NCBI GenBank assembly: GCA_026874595.1
Contig: CM049317.1
Span: 25,882,401 to 25,946,400 of the forward strand
Source: Sipunculus nudus
Taxonomy: Eukaryota; Annelida; Sipuncula; Golfingiida; Sipunculidae
Direction: 5' to 3'
Length of the DNA stretch: 64,000 nucleotides
The notes beneath the pieces were generated by a model. The model saw only the letters and a program-made list of their open reading frames with translations. It was not told the origin of the DNA and did not search any database. Positions 31,341 to 43,499 of the stretch are shown piece by piece (within the stretch, counting starts at the first letter, position 1; each line of letters starts with the position of its first letter). Made by a program: the position numbers and the translations under genes.

Positions 31341-32959
31341 GCATTTTGAAACATTTTCAGGATCAGACAACGAACAACGCTTAGTTTGCTTTCATTATTG
31401 CAGGCCATACAGGTGTCCGCTTCCACTGTATTGTCGGATAATATAATTCACAGGTAAAGGAGCAATACATGTTCTATATCCCATCTACATAATTTTTCCT
31501 CATTGTTAAAAATGACACTCTGGATTTTCTAATATTAGCCTTCTTTAAAGGTTCTATAAAGAACCACATACCAAGGGTTCCATAGAGAAAAACCTTTGAA
31601 GGTTCCTCCCTCAGTCCACTGTCAAGAAATATGAAGGATTCATCCCGGAAACTTTAAACAGGTTCTGGATGAAACTTGTAAAATTCCAGAAAAGAACCCT
31701 CGGGAGGTTCCAAATAGATACATGTGTTTAAGGTTCCAGAAAAAACCCATTAAAGTGTCCCACTCGGCAAACTGCATAAGACCAATTTGGGTTCTACCGG
31801 AAAGAAGAAAATTCGGCTGAGAGTGTGTCAATCAATCAGTTACTATTAATCTTTATTTCATGTCCAATTAATTTGAAAGTTTTATAATAACACATTTATG
31901 ATTAAAATCTTGAGTATAGTGTGTTAGCAAATGGAAGCAACATGTTTGCTCCTTTCACCTTAACAATCGGAAGTACTATGATGATACTCGTGTCAGGTAA
32001 AATGTGGTTAAATACCCTTAAGCGTCTGCAAGAAAATATTTCAACCAAGGAAACATTCGGTAGTCAGCCATAATGGGTCGTTCCTTAGTGTTGCTCTAGT
32101 TTGTGCATATCGTACAACATCAAATATGATTATAATTTATTGAGTAATGTCTATTCGATCATTGGTATTTCAGATCAGAGTTTAAGAGAATGTAAAATGG
32201 TACTTTTCATCCGAATAACGTAAGACATAGACCTTATGCATGGTTCAGTTAAAATATATAGATTCTGGCCTCTTTTGGTCGCCAACCTTGGGACTGGGAG
32301 AATTATTGGCGGTAAACGAGTGTGGCGGTTGATCGAGGGGTCCAAATGGCTAAAACAAGGCCATGCATTTCTTAGGTTTGTCTTTAACTAGTCATATTAA
32401 AAAAACAAATTTTATTTATTTATTTAACTTTATTCACATGGAAAGAAAAATTAAAAAATAACTACAGAAAAATTTTTTTGTACAATTTATTAACAAAGAT
32501 AAATATTTATAATATATCCCGTCAAAATATAAAATGCTCGTTGTGCCGTTGGAATCAGGAAGTTGGCGTATGATCAAGGATAATGTGGCACATTTGGGTA
32601 AAACACACCTGGCGGATGAAGGATTGCGAGACTGGCAAATGAACGAGGTTAAAACGTAGTAAGGAAATCGGAACTTTTTCATTTGCTGACGATAGGCGAG
32701 GGTAGCGGATGAACAAGGGGCGAATGAAAGAGGCTAGACTGTATATTAATAGGTATTTCTTTAACACATCTTAAAATTGCTTATAACATCTATTGCTCTG
32801 AGGTGGGCATTCCAGGTGACTCATTACACACACACACAGAGGCACATATATGCCCTCATAGAACTCACAATTGACAACCATTTTCGGCTTCGAAGATCGA
32901 TTTTTACTCATGTGTTTTAGGTATGGCCCAAGAAAAGTGTTTTAGTATCTTTTTATTAG
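27235..32959. other. intergenic stretch, mostly simple repeats
   Basis: No gene recognised. It holds poly-G (28205-28226), (CT)n-(AT)n at 29430-29492, (TA)n at 31090-31122, (CT)n at 31309-31338 and, at 31540-31830, a block with many GGTTCC/GGAACC words and small inverted matches that may be a worn repeat. Confidence 0.5.
29430..29492. repeat. compound (CT)n-(AT)n microsatellite
   Basis: A CT run passes directly into a TA run. TATACCCTTTCCATC just before it is the inverse of GATGGAAAGGGTATA at 29362-29376. Confidence 0.9.
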
Positions 32960-33560
32960 GAAATAATCACGAGGCACGCTGTATAAGTTGTCATTTGCCA
33001 CATAAGACGTATGAGACCTAACCAAATATACCTTATGAGGTACGCTGTATAAGGTGTCATTTGCCAAATAATGCTCCGTGGACCTAAATAAGTACGCCTT
33101 ATCATGAGGTACGCTGTATAAGGTGTGTTATATGTCACAAAAATGCGCACTAGACCTAACCAAGCACGCCTTATCATGAGGAACGCAGTATAAGGTGTCA
33201 TTTGCCACATATGGTGCAGCATACCTATCCAAGAACACCTTATCATGAGGTACGCTGTATAATGTGTCATTTGACAGGTATGGTGCAGTATACTTATCCA
33301 AGTACATCTTATCATGGGGTACGCTGTACAATATGTCATTTGACACATAAAGCGCATTAAACCTAAGTACGACTTTTCATGAGGTACGCTGTATAAGGTG
33401 CCATTTACCACATATGCTGCAGCATACCTAACCAAGTACACTTTGTCATGAGGTATGCTGTATAAGGTGTGCTATATATCACAAAAATGCGCTTCAGACC
33501 TAACCAATACGCCTTATCATGAGGTAAGTTGTATAAAGTGTTTATGCCACAAGACGCATC
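32960..33560. repeat. 69-bp minisatellite, about 9 units
   Basis: The word GAGGTACGCTGTATAAGGTG recurs at about 33037, 33106, 33178, 33247, 33316, 33381, 33450 and 33521 (spacing 65-72, mostly 69), joined by ACCTAACCAAGTACGCCTTA. Because 69 is a multiple of three, long repetitive open frames appear on the minus strand. I treat them as incidental because the units vary in length and no gene features flank them. Confidence 0.88.
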
Positions 33561-35089
33561 AGGAATACAGCACATACATACACATATATACCTCACATTG
33601 ATCATGATCAACATTGTAACTGAGTGTAACTTACGAGGAAGTTTATAATATCTATTGCCATATTACTAACCACACGATCACACATTGCTTGTTCGGTCTG
33701 GTTGATAAAATCTGTCAAAATAACAACGCTACTAGTCCGGTGTGAATAAATGGGACATTGTTTCGCGTATCACGTTGAAGTGCATATTATTTATCGGAAA
33801 CGGAATGTTTGTGTTGGTGGTGAAGGTTGGGGGGGGGGGGGTACTGGGGGATGTGTTAGCTGGAGAAGCAGGTCTCTGTGTTGTCAGTATTTGAGTAATG
33901 TCAAAAGTATGTTTGAAATTCCATTTTAATCTAAAATTTGTGATTTGTTCATTCCCATTCGTGTGTATGTTTGTTCACAAAGTAACTCTCGCAGTCATGA
34001 ACGGAATCTGTTGAATTTTCGAGGTATTTCGAGAATCGGCCGGGGTAGCTATTGGTGTTTATCAAGCGTCTTCTCCGGATTCAGGAGCGTCATCAAACAA
34101 TATTCTACGATGTACAGTCACCAATGATGAATGAACCTGGGGATATATGCCAAATAAAAGTGAATGCATACAGCCCCGTGTGGTTCGCAGGCTTACCCAC
34201 CTGTTTAGGTCAAGGCCAAACGCCCAGAATTTCGGAGTCAAGTAGGTTAAGTGGTTCTCAGCAATACGGCTATGCACCCCCGCTTTTTCAGTGAAGGAAC
34301 TTCCCCACCGGTATTTCAATGTTCGCAGAGCCTTTTTGAAACTTGTGCCCTCAGTTCCGGGATAAGTGGTCGTCTGATCAGAGTATCAGACAGTTGGCCT
34401 CTCTCACGGAGCCCCCATTAAAAAAAAATCTGACCAATTTAAAAAAGATATATATCGTGGTCCCCATGCCGCTATTGAGGCAAAGCGTTCAATCCCGTTT
34501 GTATTTCTGTAAAATTCTTCACAGCATAACTCAGGAAGTCATTAACATGATCACCTGAGTCGACATTTGGTAAGAATCCCTCACATGATCCGCATGCAGG
34601 AATATCATCGAGGTATTCAAAAATGTACAATCACTTATGCACGAATGAATCTGAGAATATGAGTCCAATAAGAGAATGCAAACACGGGTTGGAGGGCATC
34701 CCACAATAGGGACACCCACAATGCGGAGGATTGCATTCCTTGGAATGCCAATGTCATGTCAGCAGTACATCATCTACATTTTTTTCAGAGAATGTTGCGT
34801 CAATTATCAATACACACTTTTAGTTAGGACGTTGACGTTGTCTTTCTGTTTTTTAAAGAAATACTTTCTTGATATAGATGATTTCATTTCCTAAAAGCTG
34901 CACTCTAATATCACTCCACACATTTCTGGAAGGAAAGGTACGCCCCCTCGTGGAGAACTAATTTATTAAATGAAACGGTGGTACTTACTGTTTTAAGTCC
35001 ACAGAAAGTTTTAACATACATTTTCATACAGGGGGTTCTATACAGACCATGGTTCATAAAAAAGTACACAAAAAAAGTCATTCTCATTT
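33561..35089. other. no gene seen; weak internal duplication
   Basis: Minus-strand sequence of 34060-34200 and 34560-34760 looks distantly alike (CATTCACTT/CATTCTCTT, AGGTTCATTC/AGATTCATTC, GTGACTGTACAT/GTGATTGTACAT). Frames through both are open for about 80 residues but resemble nothing I know. Confidence 0.35.
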
Positions 35090-35625
35090 TGACCTAGCAG
35101 ATCGCCCTTGGTCGCCATCAACAGCCGCAGCGCCCTGTGATCCCACTTGGCACAGTGAGGGCGCAGCTCTGACGTCATAAGCGCAGCGGGAGCACCGCGC
35201 ATTTAAAGAGTTCATTAGGGTCGCCGAGGTCTCGGTAGCAGCGTGGTAAGTGCACTGGGCCAGCGCCGTGGCACGGGAAGGTCGATGCTACCCCGTACAC
35301 TGGCGCTCGACCTGCGCTGTCAGGAAGCTGGTACTGCGCTGCTAGGACGCTGATGGCGATCGCATTTATATCTAACTGCGCAGTTCTATCAACAGCGACC
35401 CCGCGGCGTAAATTGTGTCCATGTTCAATATTGGTCGCCGCTCATGGCACTCATGGTGACCATATGACGACCAAAGGCGACACTATCTCGCTCCTATGAA
35501 CCTCATAAAGACCTTGGGGCACCCTAGCTAGCTGCGCCCCTCTGCGATATGGCCCATTTTTGGAAGCGCAGCGAGATCGCCTTACAGTGTGATGGGGGTT
35601 TAAACACGCAGTTTCCAGGCCTACG
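35090..35625. other. CpG-rich patch
   Basis: GC- and CpG-rich in contrast to its AT-rich surroundings, with repeated words GCGC, GTCGCC and GGTCGC in both orientations. No coding frame. It could be a promoter CpG cluster, a worn non-autonomous transposon or a transferred segment. Confidence 0.5.
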
Positions 35626-36535
35626 GGTGTGGAGAATTATGTACCGCAGCCGATTTATAAATATGAGCTCTACCACAAGCACATAGTCAAAATGTGCTTT
35701 GGTCAATCATTTTCTTCCTGAAACCTTAGGTTCCGTATATTCACTATAATTCAAGTGGTTAAAACGACGGATATGTTGCTGAATCGATAAGTCTTACGTA
35801 AATTCGGCCTGATATTTGTAGCTACGGGACAATGTAGTAAGCCTATTTTAGTGGCCTGACTTGGCTAGCAAATTGTCAGCTGGCTTAAACTGACCTGAAA
35901 GTCCATTCATTTGATGCTATAACAAAGTCCTCGTTTTATTTAACAAAGTTGACGCATGTGACCCCTAAAATGTGACTCACAGGCTTGACCATGTATTATG
36001 ATGCGGGGAACTGTCAGTCAGTATCAAAATCAACAAAACTGACTTTGTATTAGTCTGTATATGTTTCGGTGAATTTTTAATAGTAAAAGATATATCACAT
36101 TGTTAGATTTTATGCTCTGTTACGGGTCAGACTTCTTAGCTTCTGCTGATTTTCCCCGAGCCTGGAAAATAAAGGTCACAACACATTCCATTCAAGTTTC
36201 CAAAGAAATCTCTTCTGACGATAAGCTGGAAATTTGTGTTACTAACAGCTATGGTTTATGCCCTACCAGACGATGGACAATTATATATTATTAAATGTTT
36301 ATTAAAATATATTATAGGTGGCGCCACCGGTCGTTTTCACCAGTTAAAGTACTTCTAGTTCAATAATTACACGGACAGGCCTATTACTGGAAACCTATCA
36401 AGACTTCCCTGAAAAGTTGGTCTTTTTTATTGTAGTAAACATATTACTTACTTTGAAAGGGCTGAAACTTGGAGGTTTTCTCTCTTTAACTTAAAGAATA
36501 ATAGTGAATTTATTGCTAGAATTCAGAGGGACTGT

Positions 36536-36735
36536 CCGGCAGAGTTGGGTAAAAAAATACTTGTGCTCGAAGTACTCGTACTCATGAGTACTATTTAGAG
36601 TAATCAGTTATCATATTTGAGTACTTTCTCCTAATGAACTAAGTACTCATACTCGTACTCGAATACTATGTTTGTACTCATAAAAAAGAGTACTTTTATG
36701 AGTATTTTTGAGTACTTCAGTATATGCACATATAA
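36536..36735 (+). mobile_element. possible hAT-type transposon end
   Basis: CAGAGTTGGGTAAAAAAATA at 36540 resembles hAT terminal repeats (CAGNGTTGGG), and a dense run of GAGTACTC, AGTACTCGTACTC and similar subterminal words follows, as in hAT-family ends. No opposite end or transposase was found, so this is a fragment. Confidence 0.5.
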
Positions 36736-37303
36736 TAATAAACATATAATAATATTTATACACAAATGATACAAATATTCATTCATCAAAATTAAGGAAA
36801 CATGGGAATGTGATTGCTCTCTATGGTTAATATTTTTTTTTATCAAACACTCTAATTTCATGCACATAGCATTGACACAAGATTGGCAAACCGGAGCAGA
36901 TCACACAGTTGCTCATCCATTCAAAAGCTGAGAAATGAGAACCAAAAACTAAAATCGACTTGTGTGTTAGAGCCCCGTCCTGATGCATATAAGATGAAAA
37001 CCACATCAAAATTAGTGTTAGATAATTACAGGTGTTAGGTGTGCATGGTTGTTGGGTTGTTGGGGCAGAGAGATTACCAACATGAAGATGAAACCCCTAA
37101 TCACTGCTGGCTGGCCAGTTATAATAGACTTCATCAGGCTAATGTCCATTACAAGACCTTCAGTATTCCTCCTGGTGTTCTATACCCTCTGCCCTTCTCG
37201 GCCTTGTTACTTGTTACATAATGTGTGAGACTTACTCTCTGTACATTAAGTCACCCTCATAGCCAGTGGCCCCAGCTGTTATGTACTCTCTCGTCTATCA
37301 CGA

Positions 37304-37307
<4 letters not shown>

Positions 37308-37357
<50 letters not shown>
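37308..37357. repeat. (CT)n microsatellite
   Basis: About 25 CT units. Confidence 0.92.
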
Positions 37358-37360
<3 letters not shown>

Positions 37361-37649
37361 TACGGCTATAAGGGATGCATTAGGATAAAGGAACTCATAA
37401 GGGATCATTACCGCCATTCGCATTGAATATATCAGCTTATTACATGTGGGCTTGCGTTATAGAATAGTATTTTTTTTTAAATGAAGCCTTTTTAAATATC
37501 ACCTTTTAATAATTAGATAGTATTCCTACTGATTATAAATCTAATAAGACGATATCAAGTATGTTATTTGATTATATGTTATTGCAGAACTTAACACTGA
37601 CAAAAAAAAAAATAAATTATCAACTAATCATATATTTGATAAGTTATAG

Positions 37650-39420
37650 TGACATGGTCATCACCATGACCTGATTGCAGGTTCTCAAGGACACTTAACT
37701 AGGACCTCCGTGAATTTATGTCAAAAGATTTTACGCCCAATGGATAAATTTTGTGCCATGTCTAACTGTCTGGGTGCTTATATGACATCTTTTCTGATAT
37801 ATTGCAAAATATAGGTCATCGTGACCTAATTTCAGTTTTCCAAGGACACTGACCAAGGATGTCTCAGAAGGTTACCTTAGAAGATTCTGAGCTAACAGAT
37901 ACAATGTGTGCCATGTCTGACTGTCTGGGTGCTTATATGAGATCTTTTCTGATAGGTTGCAAAATATAGGTCATAGTGACATCATTTCAGTTTTCCAAGG
38001 ACACGGACCAAGGATGTCTCAGAAGGTTACATTAGCAGATTCTAGGCCTAACAGATGCAATGAGTGCCCTGTCTGAATGTCTGGGTGTTTATATGACATC
38101 TTTTCCTAAAGGTCACAAAATATAGGTCATGTGGACCTAGTTTCAGTTTTCCAAGGACACTGGCCAAGGACGTCTCAGAATGTTACATTAGAGATTCTAG
38201 GCCTAACCGATACAATGTGTGCGCCGACTGACTGTCTGGGTGCTCAAAATCATGTTTTCAGCTTGTCGGTCACAAAATATAGGTCAGCATGACCTAATTT
38301 CAGGTTTCCGAGGAGATTTGCCTAGGACCTCCCAGGATGTTGCATTAGAAGATTTTTGGCCTAACATATATGATTTGTGCCAATCTGACATTAAGGAGGG
38401 TCAAAATCAGGTTTTTGTCTCGTAGGTCACAAAATGTAGGTCACCATTACCTAATTTCAGGTTTCACAGGCGATTTGCCTAGAAACTCCAAGGATATGTG
38501 TAAGAAGATTCTAGGCCAAACAGATACGATTTGTCACCATCTGACATTCAGGGTGTTCATACGACGTCTTTTTTAAAGGTCGCAGAATATAGGTCACAGT
38601 GACCTAATTTCAGGTATCCAAGGACATTTGCCTAGGACCCCCTTTAATGTCATGTTGGAGGATTCTAGGCATAATGGATACTACTTGTGCCCCATCTGAC
38701 TGTCTGGGTGCTCAAAATCATGTTTTCGGCCTATATGTCTCAAAAATATAGGTCACCATAACCTAATTTCAGGTTTCCGAGGAGATTTGCCTGGAACCTC
38801 CCTAAATGTCACATTGGAGGTTTCTAGGCCTTATCGATTCAATTTGTGCCCCGTCTGACTGTATGGATGCTAAAAAAACTTGTATTCGACCTGTAGGTCA
38901 TAAAATATAGGTCAGCATGACCCAAGTTCAGGTTTCCAAGAAGATTTGCCTAGAAACTCCAAGGATATTATGTGAAAAGATTCTAGGTCTCACAGATACA
39001 ATTTGTCCCCATCTGACATTAAGGGTGCTCATATGACATCATTTCTCTATAGGTGGCAGAATATAGGTCACAGTGAACTAGTTTCAGGTTTCCAAGGACA
39101 TTTGCCCGTGATCTTCCTCAATATTAGGTTAATGGTTTCTTGGCTTAATCGATACAATATGTGCCCCGTCTGACTGTCTTGGAGCTCAAAATCATGTTTT
39201 CGGTCCGTAGGTCACAAAATATAGGTCACCATGACCTAATTTCCGGTTCCCAGAGAGATTTACCCAGGACCTCCCTGGATGTACAGTTAGAAGTTTCTAG
39301 GTCTAACGGTTACGATTTGTGCCCTGTTTACGGACGGACGGCCGGACGACCGGACGGATGGACAACCGGACGGACGCCGGACAAAGGGTGATCGCTATAT
39401 CACAGATGACTAACAGTCAG
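37650..39420 (+). repeat. tandem array of about 156-bp units with a GGAC-rich tail
   Basis: GGTCA..TGACCTAATTTCAGGTTTCC recurs about every 156 bases (near 37657, 37815, 37970, 38127, 38283, 38440, 38593, 38752, 38911, 39068, 39224), with shared words ATTCTAGGCCTAAC, TTTGTGCC..TCTGAC and GTCACAAAATATAG. The last unit runs into (CGGACGGA)n and GGGTGATCGCTATATCACAG. Open frames are incidental. Confidence 0.9.
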
Positions 39421-39794
39421 CTGAGCTAAAAAACTGTATGAGGGGCTTAGGTCTTCTGTCGCAGTTAAAGTCCCACAAGATCAACACCCCTATCCTAGGT
39501 GATTCTACTAAACTGTTCTAACCTGGTCAGCCAAATTCCTAGAAGTTTACAACTATCCCGATTGACGTCACGAATGAGAAATACATGTATACTGACCCTG
39601 ACTGAACCCAAAATGACCTGCTAATTGCCACTGGCTCCTTGAATGAGCTTGCAGATGTCTTTCCTATCAGCTGCTTGACTGATTTCACCGCTGCTACATC
39701 TCACAGGTTTTCCAGCATGATTCTTTAATAACCCATTCTATAAATGTAATATATATATATAGTCTATTTATTATATTTCTCTTTAACTGCTGAT

Positions 39795-39808
39795 AATATA
39801 TATATATA

Positions 39809-39855
<47 letters not shown>
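39795..39855. repeat. (TA)n microsatellite
   Basis: Long TA tract left of the B-A module. Confidence 0.9.
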
Positions 39856-39859
<4 letters not shown>

Positions 39860-40000
39860 AAACGACACTGTAAATTCACTACAGTCTGTTTCACGGGATA
39901 CGACCCGATCATTAGGTTAATGTTGGTAGAATCTTCATAGTTATACCGCTCTGGCCTAGTCTGTAGGCCATAGAGCACTTTACATCGGAGGGTAACACTA

Positions 40001-40008
<8 letters not shown>
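39855..40008 (+). repeat. two-part repeat module B-A, rearranged relative to 22018-22170
   Basis: B (ACACTGTAAATTCACTACAG..TTTCACGGGATACGACCCG) is direct. It is followed by inverted A (GTTATACCGCTCTGGCCTAG..CGGAGGGTAACACTA). TA tracts flank both sides. See the 22 kb module. Confidence 0.8.

Positions 40009-40062
<54 letters not shown>
40009..40062. repeat. (TA)n microsatellite
   Basis: Second TA tract bounding the B-A module. Confidence 0.9.
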
Positions 40063-40066
<4 letters not shown>

Positions 40067-40309
40067 ATCAGCACGACCCATTAACATTAACATTAATATA
40101 TTCTATGATTTATGAGGTATGATGACATATATTGTGTCACATTAGTTAACTTCCGCTTTAATACTCATAGCATATCCTACTCAGCGGCTGGCTTCATCAA
40201 GCTATTCCCTGGTTAAATGGTTCCTTTTACAATATTATCAAACCAAAATATCGCAAGCTATGTCAGCCTCCTCAAAGCCGAAAATAAATCCCTGCATTAT
40301 GGGCACATT

Positions 40310-40560
40310 GCACATTCATAAACAGTGTTCTTTGATCACGTGACCGACTGGGTCGACATCTTACGGTGGCTTGTGATATTCTGCTGTAGCGTTCTCTTGA
40401 TATCCAGAAGCCGATGAATAAGGGGTGTGTTTAGATATCTGAAAAGCATCTCGTGTGCTAATATCTTCGAACTCTGCATAATCTGAGTCCATAATTTGAT
40501 CCTGTACTTCAAACAATTACTTTTTTTGGTGTTATTATCATACTTTAATTCTGCGTCGTC
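40310..40560 (-). pseudogene. decayed receptor tail exon
   Basis: An acceptor GGGGTAG at 40560 precedes R-R-R-I-K, then several stops, then in the same frame D-Q-I-M-D-S-D-Y-A-E-F-E-D-I, followed by A-E-Y-H-K-P-P and, after another stop and a one-base loss, N-T-V-Y-E. This follows the gene B tail (M-E-P-D-Y-A-E-L-E-D, A-K-Y-H-P-P, N-I-V-Y-E). It lies just downstream of gene B and is a dead duplicate of its tail exon. Confidence 0.78.
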
Positions 40561-41639
40561 TACCCCATAACATCTTGTGTCATTGGGTTGGATATTCACG
40601 TGATGATATAATGCACATATATTCACATCATACTAAAACATTATGTATCAGGAAATAGAAAAAGAATTAGTATTAATTAGGGCATAGCCCTTGTTAATTA
40701 ACTTTGATACGTTAATGACATAATATTACAAATATTTTTTTTTATTAATGTTGCTGGTTAAATAGACGGAAGGAATATTTTAAATGGCGTGTACTCATAT
40801 GGCAGCAAAGATCTGATTAATCGAGCTATGTGGATGTATTTGACAGGAAAGGGTACAGAAACTACATATATCACATTATATATGTATGAAGGGGGTAAAG
40901 AAAGTACAGAATCGAATGAGTGTATGGAACTTCATCTATTTTATGCGGGGCTACTATTTCACAGGTGCATGTGGCTGGTTTTAAAATACACAATAAGTCC
41001 TGCAATAGCATATATGTCAATTTCTATATAATAGCCTACCTTGTTTGAAGGCATTGGCATAGTGTTATTTGCCAGCCTTGCCTCTAAATATCCTTGTGAA
41101 TTTCAGTCAAAGTATCAAGAGACGAGCCATAGGTAACATTAACAGGGCTATATGACTCTAGGTCTACAAATATATTACGTTAAACATTTAAGCCGCAAAA
41201 TCAGTGTATTACAGTATATTATTAACCAAACCTGTCCTTCAGAAAGTATTTAACTTTTTTAGAACTGAAAAGATATTATTGTTAAACGAGCAACAACGCT
41301 AAGCTATACTTTGAATAATTGTTTACACGTTTACATGCATCATTCCCTGCACTCACGTTGAAAACCATTACGTATCTTATTTTGGCATGGGGGCAGACCA
41401 CAAGACTCGAAGCCGTGAGGTTGTGAGTTCAAAGCTGACCCGAGGATCAGTGAGCTTTTTCACGGTCGACACTCAACCAGGTAGAACGTGCAAGGCTGAA
41501 TGGGAAGGCTGTGTCATACAGGCGTGTATTAAACGCATAAATCCGCATTTTGATAAGCAGTCTCGTCAGCCATAACATTATGACACCGAATAACTTCACG
41601 TGGTTATAGTTACTAAATGCAAACAATAAAACACAATAC

Positions 41640-41643
41640 AAAT

Positions 41644-41705
<62 letters not shown>
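41640..41705. repeat. (TA)n microsatellite
   Basis: About 30 TA units with one interruption. Confidence 0.9.
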
Positions 41706-41706
<1 letters not shown>

Positions 41707-42080
41707 AGTCAAGGTGCACATCAAAGCGGACCGAACGGTTTGAAGCTTACTTTTCTAGTTAAGCTAAAATAAGATGTAATGTGCGCACCGTACTGGACAG
41801 TTACAAATAGCTTGCTATATGTTAATGAAGAATTTAAAAAAAATTAAAAAGAATTATGTATTATATATAACATTTGTTATCATAGGCTTATCTTATCTCT
41901 CATATTCGTATAAAAACGCCCCCATTCTTCCAACTGAGGTGGGGGGGGGGGGCAATATTGAATATTCTGTAATTCTATGTCGCATTTCAAGTCGTTTCTC
42001 AAACAGCTGACTTCATCAGGCTGTCTTTTCGTACAGTAGCTTCATACATATAGATACCAGTCATTACTCCATATTTCCTG

Positions 42081-42378
42081 TCAACCTGAAACATGAAACG
42101 CCGCCCTGGCAATTTGGTCTCCTGATTCATAGACTATGTTTTCTTTAATGATGAAACCTGTGTCGACTTCTGGCGGCGGCGGGTGATACTTAGCTGAAGC
42201 ATCCTCTGAATTTCCAGAAGACCCAGCCTGAAGGAAGTGTTCTGGGATCTGCAAAGCATCTCCTAAGTATAGGTCTTCAAGCTCTGCATAATCTGGTTCC
42301 ATGATTTGAACATTTCTTTCCTTCATTTCGTGGATCTTCTCTGTTTCGCTGATGGTTTCCTTTCTTCGTCGCCTCATT
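42081..42378 (-). CDS. gene B cytoplasmic tail exon
   Basis: Acceptor GTGTCTTAG, phase 2, stop TGA at 42083-42081. It starts M-R-R-R-R-K (stop-transfer basics), then M-E-P-D-Y-A-E-L-E-D-L-Y-L, A-K-Y-H-P-P-P-P, and E-N-I-V-Y-E-S-G. The Y-A-E-L and I-V-Y-E motifs at matching positions in gene C imply selection for phosphotyrosine docking sites in this family. Shorter than the gene C tail, with one fewer N-I-V-Y-E repeat. Confidence 0.82.
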
Positions 42379-42765
42379 CTAAGACACAACATATTTTTAT
42401 AATATTGGATAGTTCTATAATGATATCAAAGATTTATGGTTATAGTTATGTTTCCTTCCTATAACGGCCCGGATAATTAGCCTGATTATCATCAGTAGTA
42501 ATTAAATGGATATTTGGAAAAGAAACATATAATATTCCTTTCTATGATAAATAACTTTCATTGTGATATTAAAACGCACATAATGCCCAAGATTAAGAAA
42601 TGCTGACAAGTTTCGTAACAGGTCATGTGTATTTTTGGGATTTTGAAGTTTGGGCTTTTTTATCAATAGTTTAATGTTTATAGCACACCTTAAATATTTA
42701 TTATAAGCACATTTATTAATTAAAGGTAATATAAGTTAAAGGAGTAATTAAAATTAATTACTCAC

Positions 42766-42856
42766 ATGACAAAGCAGGCGGCAATAATGATAACCATAAC
42801 AACCAGGACCGTTCCCGCAACAGCCCCGCCAACCTTTCTCCAGTCCACTACTGGGA
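42766..42856 (-). CDS. gene B transmembrane exon
   Basis: Acceptor TCATATAG, donor TCAT/GTGAGT, phase 1-2, 91 bases. It encodes V-G-G-A-V-A-G-T-V-L-V-V-M-V-I-I-I-A-A-C, an unbroken hydrophobic helix joined to the basic start of the tail. Confidence 0.87.
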
Positions 42857-43182
42857 CTATATGAAAACCTTTTTACAGGATTGTAGGTAATTGTGAAATT
42901 GAAAACACAATATCAGTAGGATGGGATTGCGCCATCTAAAGATTACATCGTCCTCCAAGCTATATAATTTTTGACCGCACCTATGTATCACATATGAGGT
43001 TGCAGTCATTATACTAAATATGCATTCATAAAATATCGTAAATATAAAATACCATTTATGGAGATCTTTGAATTTTTACTCATTCAATTTCCCTTGCTAA
43101 TATCAGATCATCGCAGAAAGTTGCAATACTCGTAGTTTATATAGAGAGTACTGAGTGAAAGGCAAATATTCTTTTGAAATTT

Positions 43183-43330
43183 GGTGCTGATACTTGACTG
43201 TTTTGAAATAATTTTAAATTTCATCAAATGCCTTAGAACATAAGGGTTGAAGAAACTGATACTTGTGACTGTTTTTAAATAATTCTAAATGTCATTAAAC
43301 GTGTCAGAAAATTAGGGTTGGAAAAAGAGG
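43183..43330. repeat. imperfect tandem duplication, about 75-bp unit
   Basis: CTGATACTTG..GACTGTTTT..AAATAATT..AAAT..CATTAAA and AGGGTTG appear twice in succession in a gene B intron. Confidence 0.65.
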
Positions 43331-43407
43331 AAATGTACATGTCAATATAGCTGGCTCGAAGGTAAGAAATGCGGAACCAAGGAACAGTAAAAAAGTATGA
43401 AATTTAC

Positions 43408-43476
43408 CTTTATTTGTGTCACCCAAGGTTATCGTCTCTGCTGCAAAAGTTAATGGAGGATTTGCATCCATCACAT
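43408..43476 (-). CDS. gene B stalk exon
   Basis: Acceptor AATATTGCAG, donor AAAG/GTAAAT, phase 1-1, 69 bases. It encodes 23 residues, polar and Thr/Ala-rich (L-T-F-A-A-E-T-I-T-L-G). It is in the same position as the stalk exons of gene A but not clearly similar. Confidence 0.6.
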
Positions 43477-43499
43477 CTGCAATATTTAAAAAAATTTTA

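Noticed and set aside
32960-33560. CRISPR-like spaced repeats
   Set aside because: The whole unit is repeated, with no unique spacers, in a eukaryotic genome.
32956-33614. Repetitive frame of about 160 residues, minus strand
   Set aside because: It follows the 69-bp minisatellite; units vary between 65 and 72 bases, which breaks the frame.
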